NCBI GenBank assembly: GCA_018380885.1
Contig: JAGZSY010000033.1
Span: forward strand, 3,708 to 67,707
Direction of reading: 5' to 3'
Source of the DNA: Enterocloster asparagiformis
GTDB taxonomy: Bacteria > Bacillota > Clostridia > Lachnospirales > Lachnospiraceae
Length of the DNA: 64,000 bases
In this document: positions 34,150-43,275 of the stretch, piece after piece
How the letters are laid out: each line of letters begins with the position of its first letter
How positions within the stretch are numbered: the stretch's first letter is position 1
Made by a program: the position numbers and the translations under genes
Notes under the pieces: model-generated
What the model was told of the DNA's origin: nothing
The model's database searches: none
The model's input: only the letters and a program-made list of their open reading frames with translations

Positions 34150-36441
34150 ATGAGCGAGGATCAGAAGAAGCTACAGGATTCCGGTCCGGAGGAAGTAAGA
34201 CGCCCGGCGAGGCGTAGCCGCAGCCGGGAGGCGGCCGCAGCTGCAAGGCGGGCGGAGAAAGAGAGAGCGGCCGGAGCACAGACGGGCGGAGCCGGCGGGT
34301 TCGCGCAGGGAGCTGAGAACGGCGGCGAAGGTATGCTTGAGCGCGGGGCAAAGCCGGCAGGCGGCCTCGGCAGGTTTGCGCGTAAGGCGAAGCCAGACGG
34401 CGGCACAGGCAAGGGCATGGGCGAGGCAGGGGCGGCAGGCACCGCCAGCCAGATTGCGCGCGAGACGAGGGCGGCAGGAGCCGCCGGCCAGATTGCGCGC
34501 GAGACGGGGGCGGCAGGAGCCGCCGGCCAGATTGCGCGCGGGGCGGGAACGGCAGGGGCCGCCGGCCAGATTGTGCGCGAGACGAGGGCGGCAGGAGCCG
34601 CAGATCAGATTTCGCGAGAGACGGGGACGGCAGGCACCGCCGGCCAGCCTGCGCGCGAGACGGAGAAACGCCCCGCCGGTGAACCGTCGGGGAACCAGAA
34701 GGGCGACGGCGGGAAACAAAAGCGCAGCGCCTGGCTGCCGGCGGCTGCCGGATTTATAGGCGTGCTGCTGTGCGCGGGGATTGCGTTTTACGTGTACGCC
34801 GCCCAGGCGTATAAGACCGTATTTTTCCCCAACACGGTGATCAATGGCGCTGATGTGTCCGATCGGACGGTGGATGAGGTCAAAGCGGCGTTTTCGGCCG
34901 GAGCCGACAACTACCGTCTGACCGTCCTGCCAAGAGGCGGGGAGGGGGAGGAGATTTCGGGCCGGGACATCGGCCTGCACACTGTGTTCGACGGCAAGCT
35001 GGAGGATATCCTTGAGGCCCAGAACCCTTATAACTGGATATTCCACCTGCGAAAATCGCGGGAATACCAGATCGGCACCATGCTGAAATGGGATGAGGAG
35101 GCGCTCTGTCAGGCAGTTGAGAGCCTGGAATGTATGGATGAAAGCGCTATGGCGGAGCCGAGGGACGCATACCTCTCCGACTATATCGAGGGGCAGGGCT
35201 ACCAGGTGGTTCCCGAGGAGGAGGGCACCGCGCTGAAGGCGGAGGCGGTCCAAACCGCTGCCGCTGCCGCGGTGCGGAACTTGGATCCGGAGATATCGCT
35301 GGAGGAGCTGAAATGCTACGAGGAGCCCTCGGTGAGATCCGACGATCCCAGCTTGGCGGCTGAGCGGGATGCCAGGAACCGTTATGTCAATGTCACAGTG
35401 ACCTATACCTTCGGCGACCAGACGGAGGTCTTAAACGGCAGCCGTATCCACCAGTGGCTGACCGGTAGCGGAACTGACCTCTCCCTGGACGAGACGATGA
35501 TTGCAGAATATGTGTCGGAGCTGGCGGCGGCGCACAACACGGCTTACAAGACCCGGGCCTTCAAGACCAGCTACGGCCCCACCGTGAACGTTAGCGGCAG
35601 CTACGGCTGGCGCATCAACCAGAAGGAGGAGACGGTCCAGCTTAAGGCTGTGCTGGAAGCGGGGGAGAGCGTGACCAGGGAGCCGGTTTACGCCCAGACC
35701 GCTGCCGCCCACGGGGCTGCCGATTACGGGAACACCTACGCCGAGGTCAATCTGACCGCCCAGCATCTGCTCTTTTACAAGGACGGCGTCAAGATTCTGG
35801 AATCCGACTTTGTGTCGGGCAACGTGTCCAAGGGCCACACCACGCCGGCAGGGCTGTACAGCCTCACCTATAAGCAGCGGGATGCGGTGCTAAAGGGCGA
35901 GGGCTACGCCAGCCCGGTCAAGTTTTGGATGCCCTTTAACGGTGGAATCGGCTTTCACGACGCCAGCTGGCGCTCCAGCTTCGGCGGCTCCATCTACAAG
36001 ACGGGAGGCTCCCACGGCTGCGTGAACATGCCCTATGCGGCGGCCAAGGAGCTATTTGAGAACGTGTACGCCGGTATGCCGGTGATCTGCTACAACCTGC
36101 CGGGCACTGAGAGCAAAGCGCCCACCAAAGCCTCGGGCAGGCCGCCGTCCTCCGGCCAAACCGTCCAGCCCACCCAGCCCGCGCCTCAGCCCACCCAGCC
36201 GGCGCCCCAGGAGACGCCTCAGGCTACCCAGCCGGCGCCCCAGGCTACTCAGCCGGCGCCCCAGGAGACGCCTCAGGCCACCCAGCCGGCGCCCCAAGAA
36301 ACCCCTACTCCCGAGACACCCGCGGGTCCGGGCCCGGAGATCACTCCGGTGGAGAACGGCACGACCGCCGCCACCCAGGGTTACGGTCCTGCTTTTGACA
36401 ACGTCCAGCCCACTGAGGGCAGAGGGCCGGGGGTGCCGTGA
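34150..36441 (+). CDS. Membrane-anchored L,D-transpeptidase with repeat-rich cytosolic head
   Basis: A 763-residue protein. Residues 1-190 are basic, Ala/Gly-rich and carry six 13-residue tandem repeats (96-173). One membrane segment follows (about 197-220), then a domain resembling the peptidoglycan-binding PG_binding_4 family, then a YkuD L,D-transpeptidase domain with active-site GGSHGCVNMP (His622, Cys624). The last 100 residues are Pro/Gln/Thr-rich with QPAPQETPQAT-like units. The enzyme forms 3-3 cross-links in peptidoglycan outside the membrane. The long disordered head inside the cell is unusual. Confidence 0.88.
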   Translation: MSEDQKKLQDSGPEEVRRPARRSRSREAAAAARRAEKERAAGAQTGGAGGFAQGAENGGEGMLERGAKPAGGLGRFARKAKPDGGTGKGMGEAGAAGTASQIARETRAAGAAGQIARETGAAGAAGQIARGAGTAGAAGQIVRETRAAGAADQISRETGTAGTAGQPARETEKRPAGEPSGNQKGDGGKQKRSAWLPAAAGFIGVLLCAGIAFYVYAAQAYKTVFFPNTVINGADVSDRTVDEVKAAFSAGADNYRLTVLPRGGEGEEISGRDIGLHTVFDGKLEDILEAQNPYNWIFHLRKSREYQIGTMLKWDEEALCQAVESLECMDESAMAEPRDAYLSDYIEGQGYQVVPEEEGTALKAEAVQTAAAAAVRNLDPEISLEELKCYEEPSVRSDDPSLAAERDARNRYVNVTVTYTFGDQTEVLNGSRIHQWLTGSGTDLSLDETMIAEYVSELAAAHNTAYKTRAFKTSYGPTVNVSGSYGWRINQKEETVQLKAVLEAGESVTREPVYAQTAAAHGAADYGNTYAEVNLTAQHLLFYKDGVKILESDFVSGNVSKGHTTPAGLYSLTYKQRDAVLKGEGYASPVKFWMPFNGGIGFHDASWRSSFGGSIYKTGGSHGCVNMPYAAAKELFENVYAGMPVICYNLPGTESKAPTKASGRPPSSGQTVQPTQPAPQPTQPAPQETPQATQPAPQATQPAPQETPQATQPAPQETPTPETPAGPGPEITPVENGTTAATQGYGPAFDNVQPTEGRGPGVP
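34435..34668 (+). repeat. Six-copy 39-base coding tandem repeat
   Basis: Six consecutive 13-residue units follow the pattern AGAAGQIARETGA, with changes at a few positions, including a GAG for ETG change in unit three. All are in frame with the gene. Length variation between strains is likely through slippage. Confidence 0.85.
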
Positions 36442-36476
36442 ACCGCGGCGGAGAATATGACACAGGAGAAAAGCGC

Positions 36477-36992
36477 ATGGAAGAGAGAGAAAACCTCAAG
36501 AAGCTGGAATATGTAAGCCATCCCTTTGAGCCAATATTTGACGGGGAGAGCAGGGTGCTGATCCTGGGTTCAATCCCCTCCCCGAAATCCAGGGAGAACG
36601 GATTTTATTACGGCCACCCCAGAAACAGGTTCTGGCCGGTTCTGGCCCGGGTATTGGGCGAGCCGGAGCCGCGGACTGTGGAAGAAAAGCAGGCCATGGC
36701 CCTGCGCCGCCATGTGGCGGTGTGGGATGTGCTGGCCGGCTGTGAGATTCACGGCGCGGACGACGCCAGCATCCGCCGGCCCAGGGCCAACGACATGAGC
36801 AGGATACTGGACCACGCGCCTGTGAGCGGGATTTTTACCACCGGAACAAGGGCCGGCGATCTGTACCGGCGCTACTGCCTGCCGGCGACAGGGCGGGAGG
36901 CGGTAGTCCTTCCCTCCACCAGTCCGGCCAACTGCAGGGTGGGCCTGGAAGAGCTTGTGAGCGCGTACGCTCAAATCAAAAGGTATCTGTGA
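36477..36992 (+). CDS. DNA-deoxyinosine glycosylase-like protein (uracil-DNA glycosylase superfamily)
   Basis: A 171-residue protein with VLILGSIPSPKSRE near the start, YYGHPRNRFWPVLARVLGEP as the substrate loop, and LPSTSPAN near the end. These match the deoxyinosine/hypoxanthine-removing branch of the uracil-DNA glycosylase fold. ATG 36477 has CAGGAGA upstream. An in-frame GTG at 36438 would add 13 residues and overlap the previous stop. A second copy is fused to a glycosyltransferase at 55035-56408. Confidence 0.8.
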   Translation: MEERENLKKLEYVSHPFEPIFDGESRVLILGSIPSPKSRENGFYYGHPRNRFWPVLARVLGEPEPRTVEEKQAMALRRHVAVWDVLAGCEIHGADDASIRRPRANDMSRILDHAPVSGIFTTGTRAGDLYRRYCLPATGREAVVLPSTSPANCRVGLEELVSAYAQIKRYL

Positions 36993-37048
36993 TAAACTGG
37001 AAAAAAATTGAAATTCCCTGTATCTGTGCGGCTTTTCAGGCGATTTAG

Positions 37049-37077
37049 TTGACAAAAGCGAAAAAGCATTTTATAAT
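37049..37077 (+). promoter_or_regulatory. Consensus promoter of the Lys/Ala-tailed protein gene
   Basis: TTGACA at 37049-37054, 17 bases, TATAAT at 37072-37077: a full consensus, so strong constitutive expression is expected. Confidence 0.9.
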
Positions 37078-37160
37078 GCCTTTAACACAGGTGGGGGACG
37101 GTTGAGGGGTTATGTTGAGTAACTGAACTTGGAGTTTTAAGACAGGGAGGAACATGAACT

Positions 37161-37610
37161 ATGGCAGAACCTAGCAAGACAACAAAGGCAGCAGTAAAGA
37201 AAGCGAATGTGAAGGAAGAAGTGAAGGCCACGCCCGCAGAGGCGGCAGTCAAGGCGGAGCCCAAGGCAGCTCCGGTCAAGGAAGAGCCCAAGGCAGCCCC
37301 GGCCAGGAAGCCGGCGGCGAAAAAGCCCGCAGCGGAAAAAGCGGCTGTCAAGGCGGCCCCGGCCAAGAAGCCGGCGGCAAAAAAGCCCGCGGCCAAGAAA
37401 GCGGCCGAGCCCAAGGCGTCCGTACATTTCCAGTTCGATGGAAAAGATCTGGTTGCCAAAGACATTCTGGACCAGGCCATGGCTTCCTACAAAAAGAGCC
37501 ACAAGGGTACGGAGATCAAGACCATTGAGCTGTACATAGTCGCCAACGAGGGCGCCGCTTACTATGTAGTGAACGGCGAGGGCGGAGACGAGTTCAAGGT
37601 AATGCTGTAA
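37161..37610 (+). CDS. Small protein with Lys/Ala/Pro-rich tail, DUF6465-like
   Basis: A 149-residue protein. Residues 1-90 are a low-complexity basic tail rich in KPAAKK-like units, resembling histone-H1-type or nucleoid-associated tails. Residues about 92-149 are a compact folded domain (FQFDGKDLVAKDILDQAM, then TIELYIVANEGAAYYVVN). I believe the C-terminal part matches a DUF6465 family seen in clostridia. A full-consensus promoter suggests abundance. Nucleic-acid or chromosome binding is likely from composition only. A ribosome site (CAGGGAGG) lies upstream. Confidence 0.72.
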   Translation: MAEPSKTTKAAVKKANVKEEVKATPAEAAVKAEPKAAPVKEEPKAAPARKPAAKKPAAEKAAVKAAPAKKPAAKKPAAKKAAEPKASVHFQFDGKDLVAKDILDQAMASYKKSHKGTEIKTIELYIVANEGAAYYVVNGEGGDEFKVML

Positions 37611-37643
37611 GCTGCATTGGATATAGAGGGCAGTGAAGGATCG

Positions 37644-37682
37644 GTGGGCTGCCGCGCGGGAGAAGCGCGGCGGTCCATTTTT
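37644..37682 (+). terminator. Terminator after the DUF6465-like gene
   Basis: TGGGCTGCCGCGC (37644-37656) pairs imperfectly with GCGCGGCGGTCCA (37664-37676), followed by five or six T residues. Confidence 0.8.
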
Positions 37683-37755
37683 GCGCGGAGGGCTTTCTGA
37701 TTTGCAGGACACGGAACCGTGCGCGGGAGGCGTGGGCACGGCCGTCCCGGGGGAG

Positions 37756-37784
37756 TTGACAAAGCGGGGGAAATCCGCTAATGT
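37756..37784 (+). promoter_or_regulatory. Promoter of the rRNA methyltransferase gene
   Basis: TTGACA at 37756-37761, 17 bases, TAATGT at 37779-37784. It lies 56 bases before the ATG. Confidence 0.65.
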
Positions 37785-37839
37785 TATGCGTGAGTGACAG
37801 GACGCAACTGAAATCATTGAGAAAAGGACTGGAAATAAG

Positions 37840-39300
37840 ATGACACATTTGCCGGAAGCATTTTGTGAACGGATGAGGGGGCTGCTGGGGGAAGAGTACC
37901 AGGCGTTTGCCGCCAGCTATGACAGGGATCGGGTGCAGGGCCTGCGGCTCAACGCCCTGAAGGCGTCTGCGCCCGGCTGCGGGCCGGAGGAAGAGGCGCG
38001 AAGGATGGAGCGGGAGACCGGGTTTGAGCTGACGCCCATCCCCTGGGCGCAGGACGGTTTCTACTACCGGGAGACGGACCGGCCGGGCAAGCATCCCTAT
38101 CACGAGGCGGGGGCGTACTACATCCAGGAGCCCAGCGCCATGGCGGTGGTGGAGCTGGCGGACCCGGTTCCCGGCGAGCGGGTGCTGGATCTGTGCGCGG
38201 CGCCGGGCGGCAAGACAAGCCATATCGCCTCCAGGCTGGAGGGTAGAGGCTTCCTGCTCTCCAACGAGATCCATCCGGCCCGGGCCAGGATCCTCTCCCA
38301 GAATGTGGAGCGCATGGGCGTGAGGAACGCCGTGGTCACAAACGAAGCGCCGGAGCGGCTGGCGCCTCTGTTTCCGGGATTTTTTGACAAGATCGTGGTG
38401 GACGCCCCCTGCTCCGGGGAGGGGATGTTCCGCAAGGACGAGCAGGCCGCGGACCAGTGGAGCCCGGACCATGTGGCTATGTGCGCGGCGCGGCAGGGGG
38501 ATATACTGGACCAGGCGGCGCGGATGCTGCGGCCGGGCGGACGGATGGTCTACTCCACCTGCACCTTTGCCCCGGAGGAGAACGAGGGGACGGTGCTGCG
38601 GTTTTTAGAGCGCCATCCTGAATTTGCCGTGGAGCCCGTGAAGGGTTATGAAGGCTTTGACGCCGGAAAACCGCAGTGGGCGGGAGTGGACCCTGAGTCG
38701 GAGATGGGGCGGATGCTGGCCGGGACCTTCCGCATCTTTCCCCACCGATTGGAGGGAGAGGGACACTATATGGCAGTGCTGAAAAAGGAGGGGGAGGCCC
38801 CGGAAACGCCGCTGCGTCGCGGGCCGCGGATGGCTGCCAGGAAGCAAGAGGGGCTGTTGAAGGATTTCACGGACTTTTGCCGGGAAAATCTGCGGGAAAC
38901 AGAGTGGCTGATGGATCGGGACGCCTATGTGCTGTTCGGGGACCAGCTGTATCTGACGCCGCCGGAGATGCCGCAGATGGACGGCTTGAAGGTGCTGCGG
39001 CCGGGACTTCACCTGGGAACCCTGAAAAAGAACAGATTTGAGCCGTCCCACGCCCTGGCGCTGGCGCTGCGCCCCGGGCAGGCGGCCCTCACCCTGAAGC
39101 TGGAGCCAGGGGGCGGTTTGGCCCTGCGGTACCTGAAGGGGGAGACCCTGGATTTAGACAGCCTGGAGGGCTCGCTTACGCCCGCCGAGGCGTCGAAGGG
39201 CTGGGTTCTGGTGTGCGCCGGTGCTTACAGCCTGGGATGGGCCAAGCTGGCGGGCAGAACTTTTAAAAATCACTATCCCAAGGGGCTGCGCCGGATGTGA
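37840..39300 (+). CDS. RsmF-like rRNA cytosine-C5 methyltransferase
   Basis: A 486-residue enzyme. The SAM site is DLCAAPGGKTSHIA, the catalytic cysteine region is VVDAPCSGEGMF, and YSTCTFAPEENEG carries the second family cysteine. A C-terminal RsmF-type extension (about 320-486) with a PUA-like part helps RNA binding. It methylates a cytosine in 16S rRNA, the exact base not readable here. The last 38 bases overlap the end of the pseudouridine-synthase gene on the other strand. Confidence 0.87.
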   Translation: MTHLPEAFCERMRGLLGEEYQAFAASYDRDRVQGLRLNALKASAPGCGPEEEARRMERETGFELTPIPWAQDGFYYRETDRPGKHPYHEAGAYYIQEPSAMAVVELADPVPGERVLDLCAAPGGKTSHIASRLEGRGFLLSNEIHPARARILSQNVERMGVRNAVVTNEAPERLAPLFPGFFDKIVVDAPCSGEGMFRKDEQAADQWSPDHVAMCAARQGDILDQAARMLRPGGRMVYSTCTFAPEENEGTVLRFLERHPEFAVEPVKGYEGFDAGKPQWAGVDPESEMGRMLAGTFRIFPHRLEGEGHYMAVLKKEGEAPETPLRRGPRMAARKQEGLLKDFTDFCRENLRETEWLMDRDAYVLFGDQLYLTPPEMPQMDGLKVLRPGLHLGTLKKNRFEPSHALALALRPGQAALTLKLEPGGGLALRYLKGETLDLDSLEGSLTPAEASKGWVLVCAGAYSLGWAKLAGRTFKNHYPKGLRRM

Positions 39301-40204
39301 GCGCCGCAGCCTCGGGCAGCAGGGCCGCCATGTCCGGGGGCAGGGGAGCCGTGAAGGCCATGGATTCCCCTGTTACGGGATGGATCAATTCCAATTGCCG
39401 GGAGTGAAGCGGCTGGCGGCCGATATAGCGGTAGTCCGGGCAGTAGAGGAAATCGCCCGGCAGCGGATGGCCGATGGAGGCCATATGGACCCGGATCTGA
39501 TGGGTTTTCCCTGTTTCCAGGGAAATGCTCAGCAGGGAAAGGTCCTTTTTTTCGTTGTACAGAAGGCGGCGGTAGAAGGTGCGGGCCGCCTCGCCGTGTT
39601 CCTGGTCCACGCGGCGCTGGATGACGGAGCCGGGCACCCGACCGATGGGGGCCGTCACCGTGCCCGAATCCGGCGTCAGGCCGCAAACAAAGGCCAGATA
39701 GCGGCGGCGGATGCGGCGCTTTTCCATCTGCCCGGCCAGGACGCAGGCGCTGAGCATGTGCCTGGCCAGCACCAGCAGGCCGCTGGTGTCCCGGTCCAGG
39801 CGGCTGACGGCCCGATAGACAAAGGGCTCCCCCTTTGCGGCATAGTACCAGGCAACGGCGTTGGCCAGGGTGTTGCCGTGATGGCCCTGGGAGGGATGGA
39901 CCGGGACACCGGCCGCCTTGTCGACTACCAGGATGTCGCTGTCCTCGTAAACCACCGACAGGGGCAGGTCCACAGGCGGTATATTCTGCGAGGGCTCCTC
40001 CTCGTCCAGGGTGACGGTCAGCGCCTCGCCCGGGCTGAGCCGGTAGTTGGAAAATACGGCTTCCCCGCCGGCCGTAAGTCCGCGGGGTGTGTTTTTCAGA
40101 TGGACCACCAGGCGGTGGGAGTAGCCCAGGCTGCGCAGATACTCCTCCACAGTCCGCCCGCCCTGATCCCCGGGGATGGTGTAGTTCAAAATTCGTTTGA
40201 TCAT
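39263..40204 (-). CDS. RluD-family pseudouridine synthase
   Basis: A 313-residue enzyme that isomerises uridine in rRNA or tRNA. The catalytic aspartate is in SRLDRDTSGLLVLARH, and GKTHQIRVHMASIGHPL is the conserved C-terminal block. An N-terminal S4-like region is weak. It is read away from dinB with a 4-base gap and probably shares its transcript. AGGAGG lies about 14 bases before the ATG, a longer spacing than usual. Confidence 0.88.
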   Translation of the reverse strand: MIKRILNYTIPGDQGGRTVEEYLRSLGYSHRLVVHLKNTPRGLTAGGEAVFSNYRLSPGEALTVTLDEEEPSQNIPPVDLPLSVVYEDSDILVVDKAAGVPVHPSQGHHGNTLANAVAWYYAAKGEPFVYRAVSRLDRDTSGLLVLARHMLSACVLAGQMEKRRIRRRYLAFVCGLTPDSGTVTAPIGRVPGSVIQRRVDQEHGEAARTFYRRLLYNEKKDLSLLSISLETGKTHQIRVHMASIGHPLPGDFLYCPDYRYIGRQPLHSRQLELIHPVTGESMAFTAPLPPDMAALLPEAAALTSGAAPWDSDF

Positions 40205-40208
40205 AGTC

Positions 40209-41480
40209 TCAGCGGATATCCTCCTGGCGGTTTAGGTGTTTGCGCTTGCTGGCGGCGTGATCCACGATGGAATCCTCCTTCAGGAAGCTGGCGCGCTTGA
40301 TGCTGTCCACGCCGAATTTGCTGCGGATCTGGTCCACCGCTTTTTCCAGGTCTTTCTTTTTCTGGTTGGCCGGGCTGCCGAACATGGTCATCTGGCTGAA
40401 GCTCTCGTCGTCGATCTTGCCCGCCCGGACCCCGATCAGGCGCACAGGCGTGCGGTCCCAGAACTCCCGCAGCAGACGGCAGGAGTAGTCGTACAGGGTG
40501 GAGGTGGAGTCTGTGGGCTCCGGCAGGCCCATCTGGTGGGACTGGGTGTGGAATTCCCAGTCCTTTAACTCCACGCACACATTCCGGCAGAGCACCCCAT
40601 CCGCCCGCAGCCGGGCGCCCACGGTCTCGCACAGTGAGAGAATCACCTGGCAGGCGGTCTCGTAGTCCGACACATCCCGGGACAGGGTGACGCTGTTGCC
40701 GTAGCATTTGTTGATGGGGTCCTTCTCGGCCACCGGGTCGTTGTCGATGCCGTTGGCATAGTTGTGAATGGTGACGGCGTACTTCTCGCCCAGGTGGGCC
40801 TTTAGCACATTTAAGTCGCAGGCTGCCAGCTGGCCGATGGTGTGAATCCCCAGATTCTCCATCTTGCGCTGGGCCGCGCCGCCCACAAAGAACAGCTCCC
40901 GGATGGGCAGGGGCCAGAGCTTGGCGGGGATTTCCCGGGGGAACAGCGTGTGGCATTTGTCCGGTTTTTCAAAGTCGGAGGCCATCTTGGCCAGCAGCTT
41001 GTTGGGGGCTACGCCGATGTTGACGGTGAAGCCCAGCTCCTGTTTGATGCGCTCCCGGATTTGGTCCGCCACGTCCAGGGGCCGGCCGAAGAGGTGGATG
41101 GTCTGGGTCATGTCCAGGAAAATCTCGTCAATGCTGAATTTCTCGTGGTCCGGGGTATAGGTCTCCAAAAGCTCCATCATCCGGTGGGAGCACTTGATGT
41201 AATAGTCAAAGCGCGAGGGCACCACGGTCAGCTGGGGACATTTGCGCAGGGCCTGCGCCAGGGGTTCGCCGGTGGAGACTCCGTACTTTTTTGCCGGGGT
41301 GGACTTGGCCAGCACAATGCCGTGGCGGCTCTTGGCGTCTCCTCCCACGGCGGAGGGGATGGAGCGCAGATCCAGGGCCCCGGGGTCCTGGCTCAGCCGG
41401 TATACGGATTCCCAACTGAGAAATGCCGAGTTTACATCAATATGAAAGATCAGACGTGTATTCTTCAACGGTTCGTCCAT
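40209..41480 (-). CDS. dinB: Y-family DNA polymerase, DinB/Pol IV type
   Basis: A 423-residue translesion polymerase. The metal-binding start is FHIDVNSAFLSWE, and the second carboxylate site is SIDEIFLDMT. NIGVAPNKLLAKMASDFEKP is a typical helix-hairpin-helix-proximal block. ATG at 41480 (minus) is chosen because GGAGGCGA lies just upstream; a longer in-frame form has no ribosome site. A LexA-type box in its promoter marks it as a DNA-damage gene. Confidence 0.92.
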   Translation of the reverse strand: MDEPLKNTRLIFHIDVNSAFLSWESVYRLSQDPGALDLRSIPSAVGGDAKSRHGIVLAKSTPAKKYGVSTGEPLAQALRKCPQLTVVPSRFDYYIKCSHRMMELLETYTPDHEKFSIDEIFLDMTQTIHLFGRPLDVADQIRERIKQELGFTVNIGVAPNKLLAKMASDFEKPDKCHTLFPREIPAKLWPLPIRELFFVGGAAQRKMENLGIHTIGQLAACDLNVLKAHLGEKYAVTIHNYANGIDNDPVAEKDPINKCYGNSVTLSRDVSDYETACQVILSLCETVGARLRADGVLCRNVCVELKDWEFHTQSHQMGLPEPTDSTSTLYDYSCRLLREFWDRTPVRLIGVRAGKIDDESFSQMTMFGSPANQKKKDLEKAVDQIRSKFGVDSIKRASFLKEDSIVDHAASKRKHLNRQEDIR

Positions 41481-41511
41481 CAAATCGCCTCCAGGTTTAT
41501 TCGGTATTCCT

Positions 41512-41540
41512 ATCATAACAGAATGTATGTTCGGATTCAA
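41512..41540 (-). promoter_or_regulatory. dinB promoter with a LexA-like SOS box in the spacer
   Basis: On the minus strand, TTGAAT (41540-41535), 17 bases, TATGAT (41517-41512). The spacer holds CGAACATACATTC (41533-41521), one or two bases from the Gram-positive LexA/DinR consensus CGAACRNRYGTTYC. A repressor here would block polymerase until DNA damage. Confidence 0.75.
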
Positions 41541-41630
41541 GAGGCGACGGAAAAATGCCGCCGGTTTCGGCATAATGGATTTCGCTTATGAATAGGATAT
41601 TAAACAAAAGCAGCAGGGCGGCTTAAGCGG

Positions 41631-42959
41631 ATGCGAAGATGGATGATATGGATGGTCTGCCTGGGGCTTGGCCTGGGGCCTTGCGTCCGGGCTTTTGCCA
41701 TGGACGGGAATGAGATTGTGACGGTTTGGGAGGAGGAACGGGGCGCGGCGCAGGAGACGCAGCAGCCGGGAGCTCAGTCAGATGCCCAGAGCGATCCGCT
41801 GAAATTGAACGCCCAGTCCGCCGTGCTGGCGGACGGCCTCACCGGCCGGGTGCTCTACGGAAAGGGCGCGGACACGATCCGCCCGATGGCCAGCACCACA
41901 AAGATCATGACGTGTATCCTGGCCTTGGAGCTGGGCAGTCCCGATGACGTGGTCACGGCCTCCAGGGAGGCGGCAGGACAGCCCAAGGTCCACCTGGGTG
42001 TCAGGAGCGAACAGACCTTTTATCTGAAGGATCTGCTTTACTCCCTCATGCTGGAGTCCCACAACGACACTGCGGTGATGATCGCGGAGCACATTGGGGG
42101 CAGCGTCCCCGGGTTTGCCAAGCTGATGAACGAGAAGGCCAGGGAGCTGGGCTGCGAGAATACGTATTTCATCACGCCCAACGGGCTGGACGCCAGGGAG
42201 ACGGACGAGGCGGGGGTGGAGCGCATACACTCCACCACGGCGGCGGACCTGGCCCGGATCATGGGCTACTGCGTCAATCAGTCCCCCAAACGCCAGGAAT
42301 TTCTGGAAATTACCCAGACGCAGAACTATTTCTTCACCGACATCGGGGGAAAACACTCCTACAACTGCACCAACCACAACGCGTTTCTCACCATGATGGA
42401 CGGCGTCGTTTCCGGCAAGACAGGATTTACAGGGGGCGCCGGCTATTCCTATGTGGCGGCCATGGAGAAGGACGGACGCCCGTATGTCATCGCCATTTTG
42501 GGCTGCGGGTGGCCGCCCCACAAGACCTGGAAGTGGGCGGACGCCAGAAAGCTTTTCAACTTTGGCCTGGAGCATTATCAGATGAGGGACGTCTACCAGG
42601 CTCAGCAGTTCCCGAAGATTCCGGTGACAGGCGGCCTGTGCTGGGACGAGGGGAGCGGCGCGGGAAACGATCAGGTGAGCCTGACCATGGGACCGGAGCA
42701 GGAGGCGCGGGAGGTAAAGCTGCTGCTGGGCGAGGACGAGGAGGTGGAGATTCGCCAGAATCTGCCGGCCAGGCTTGCGGCGCCGGTGAGGGAGGGGCAG
42801 ATGGTGGGCTCGGTGGAGTACCGCCTGAACGGCCAGACCGTGCGGCAGTTTCCGGTATATACCCAATCCGGGGTGGAGAAAATCACCCTGAAGCGCTGCC
42901 TGCTCCACATTGGCGCGCTCTTTGGCAGCCTGCGGCAGAATCCGTGGACGGGCGGATAA
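41631..42959 (+). CDS. D-alanyl-D-alanine carboxypeptidase, S11 (DacF-like)
   Basis: A 442-residue secreted penicillin-binding protein. A signal peptide ends near residue 23 (CVRAFA). The active-site triad is STTK (Ser88-Lys91), SHN (Ser143-Asn145) and KTG (Lys263-Gly265). A C-terminal PBP5-type domain (about 330-420) and a possible amphipathic end follow. It trims stem-peptide D-Ala in peptidoglycan; the DacF branch works on the spore or vegetative wall. The ribosome site is weak. Confidence 0.9.
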   Translation: MRRWMIWMVCLGLGLGPCVRAFAMDGNEIVTVWEEERGAAQETQQPGAQSDAQSDPLKLNAQSAVLADGLTGRVLYGKGADTIRPMASTTKIMTCILALELGSPDDVVTASREAAGQPKVHLGVRSEQTFYLKDLLYSLMLESHNDTAVMIAEHIGGSVPGFAKLMNEKARELGCENTYFITPNGLDARETDEAGVERIHSTTAADLARIMGYCVNQSPKRQEFLEITQTQNYFFTDIGGKHSYNCTNHNAFLTMMDGVVSGKTGFTGGAGYSYVAAMEKDGRPYVIAILGCGWPPHKTWKWADARKLFNFGLEHYQMRDVYQAQQFPKIPVTGGLCWDEGSGAGNDQVSLTMGPEQEAREVKLLLGEDEEVEIRQNLPARLAAPVREGQMVGSVEYRLNGQTVRQFPVYTQSGVEKITLKRCLLHIGALFGSLRQNPWTGG

Positions 42960-42965
42960 AAGCCG

Positions 42966-42995
42966 TGTGCGGACGGCTGCCGGGAGGTCCGCACA
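42966..42995 (+). other. Hairpin in the gap after the carboxypeptidase
   Basis: TGTGCGGAC (42966-42974) pairs exactly with GTCCGCACA (42987-42995) around a 12-base loop. It lies just after the stop and has no T-run. The remainder of this 316-base gap holds the promoter at 43139 and nothing else I can see. Confidence 0.5.
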
Positions 42996-43138
42996 GGGTC
43001 GGGGACGCCTGGCAGGGGCGTTTCCGGCGGGAATTCGGCGGAACCTGCCCGGATTTTTGCGGAGGTCGGCAGGATTTTCCATATTTTTTAAGGTTTTCTT
43101 ACAAATCCGACTCTTTGTGTGAACTTTCTCCGATTTGG

Positions 43139-43168
43139 TTGACATACAACACAAATTGTCATTATAAT
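43139..43168 (+). promoter_or_regulatory. Promoter of the SH3-glucosaminidase gene
   Basis: TTGACA at 43139-43144, 18 bases, TATAAT at 43163-43168. Confidence 0.8.
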
Positions 43169-43275
43169 AGTGGTAATGTCATAAATTAGTAAAATTTACG
43201 GATGTTGGATGGCCGCGCAGAATTTAGGAGATGCGGCTGTTCCTGCCAATCGTATCCAACTAGGAGATATACATA

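Noticed and set aside
34435-34668. Tandem repeat considered as a CRISPR array
   Set aside because: The 39-base units are contiguous coding repeats without spacers and are in frame.
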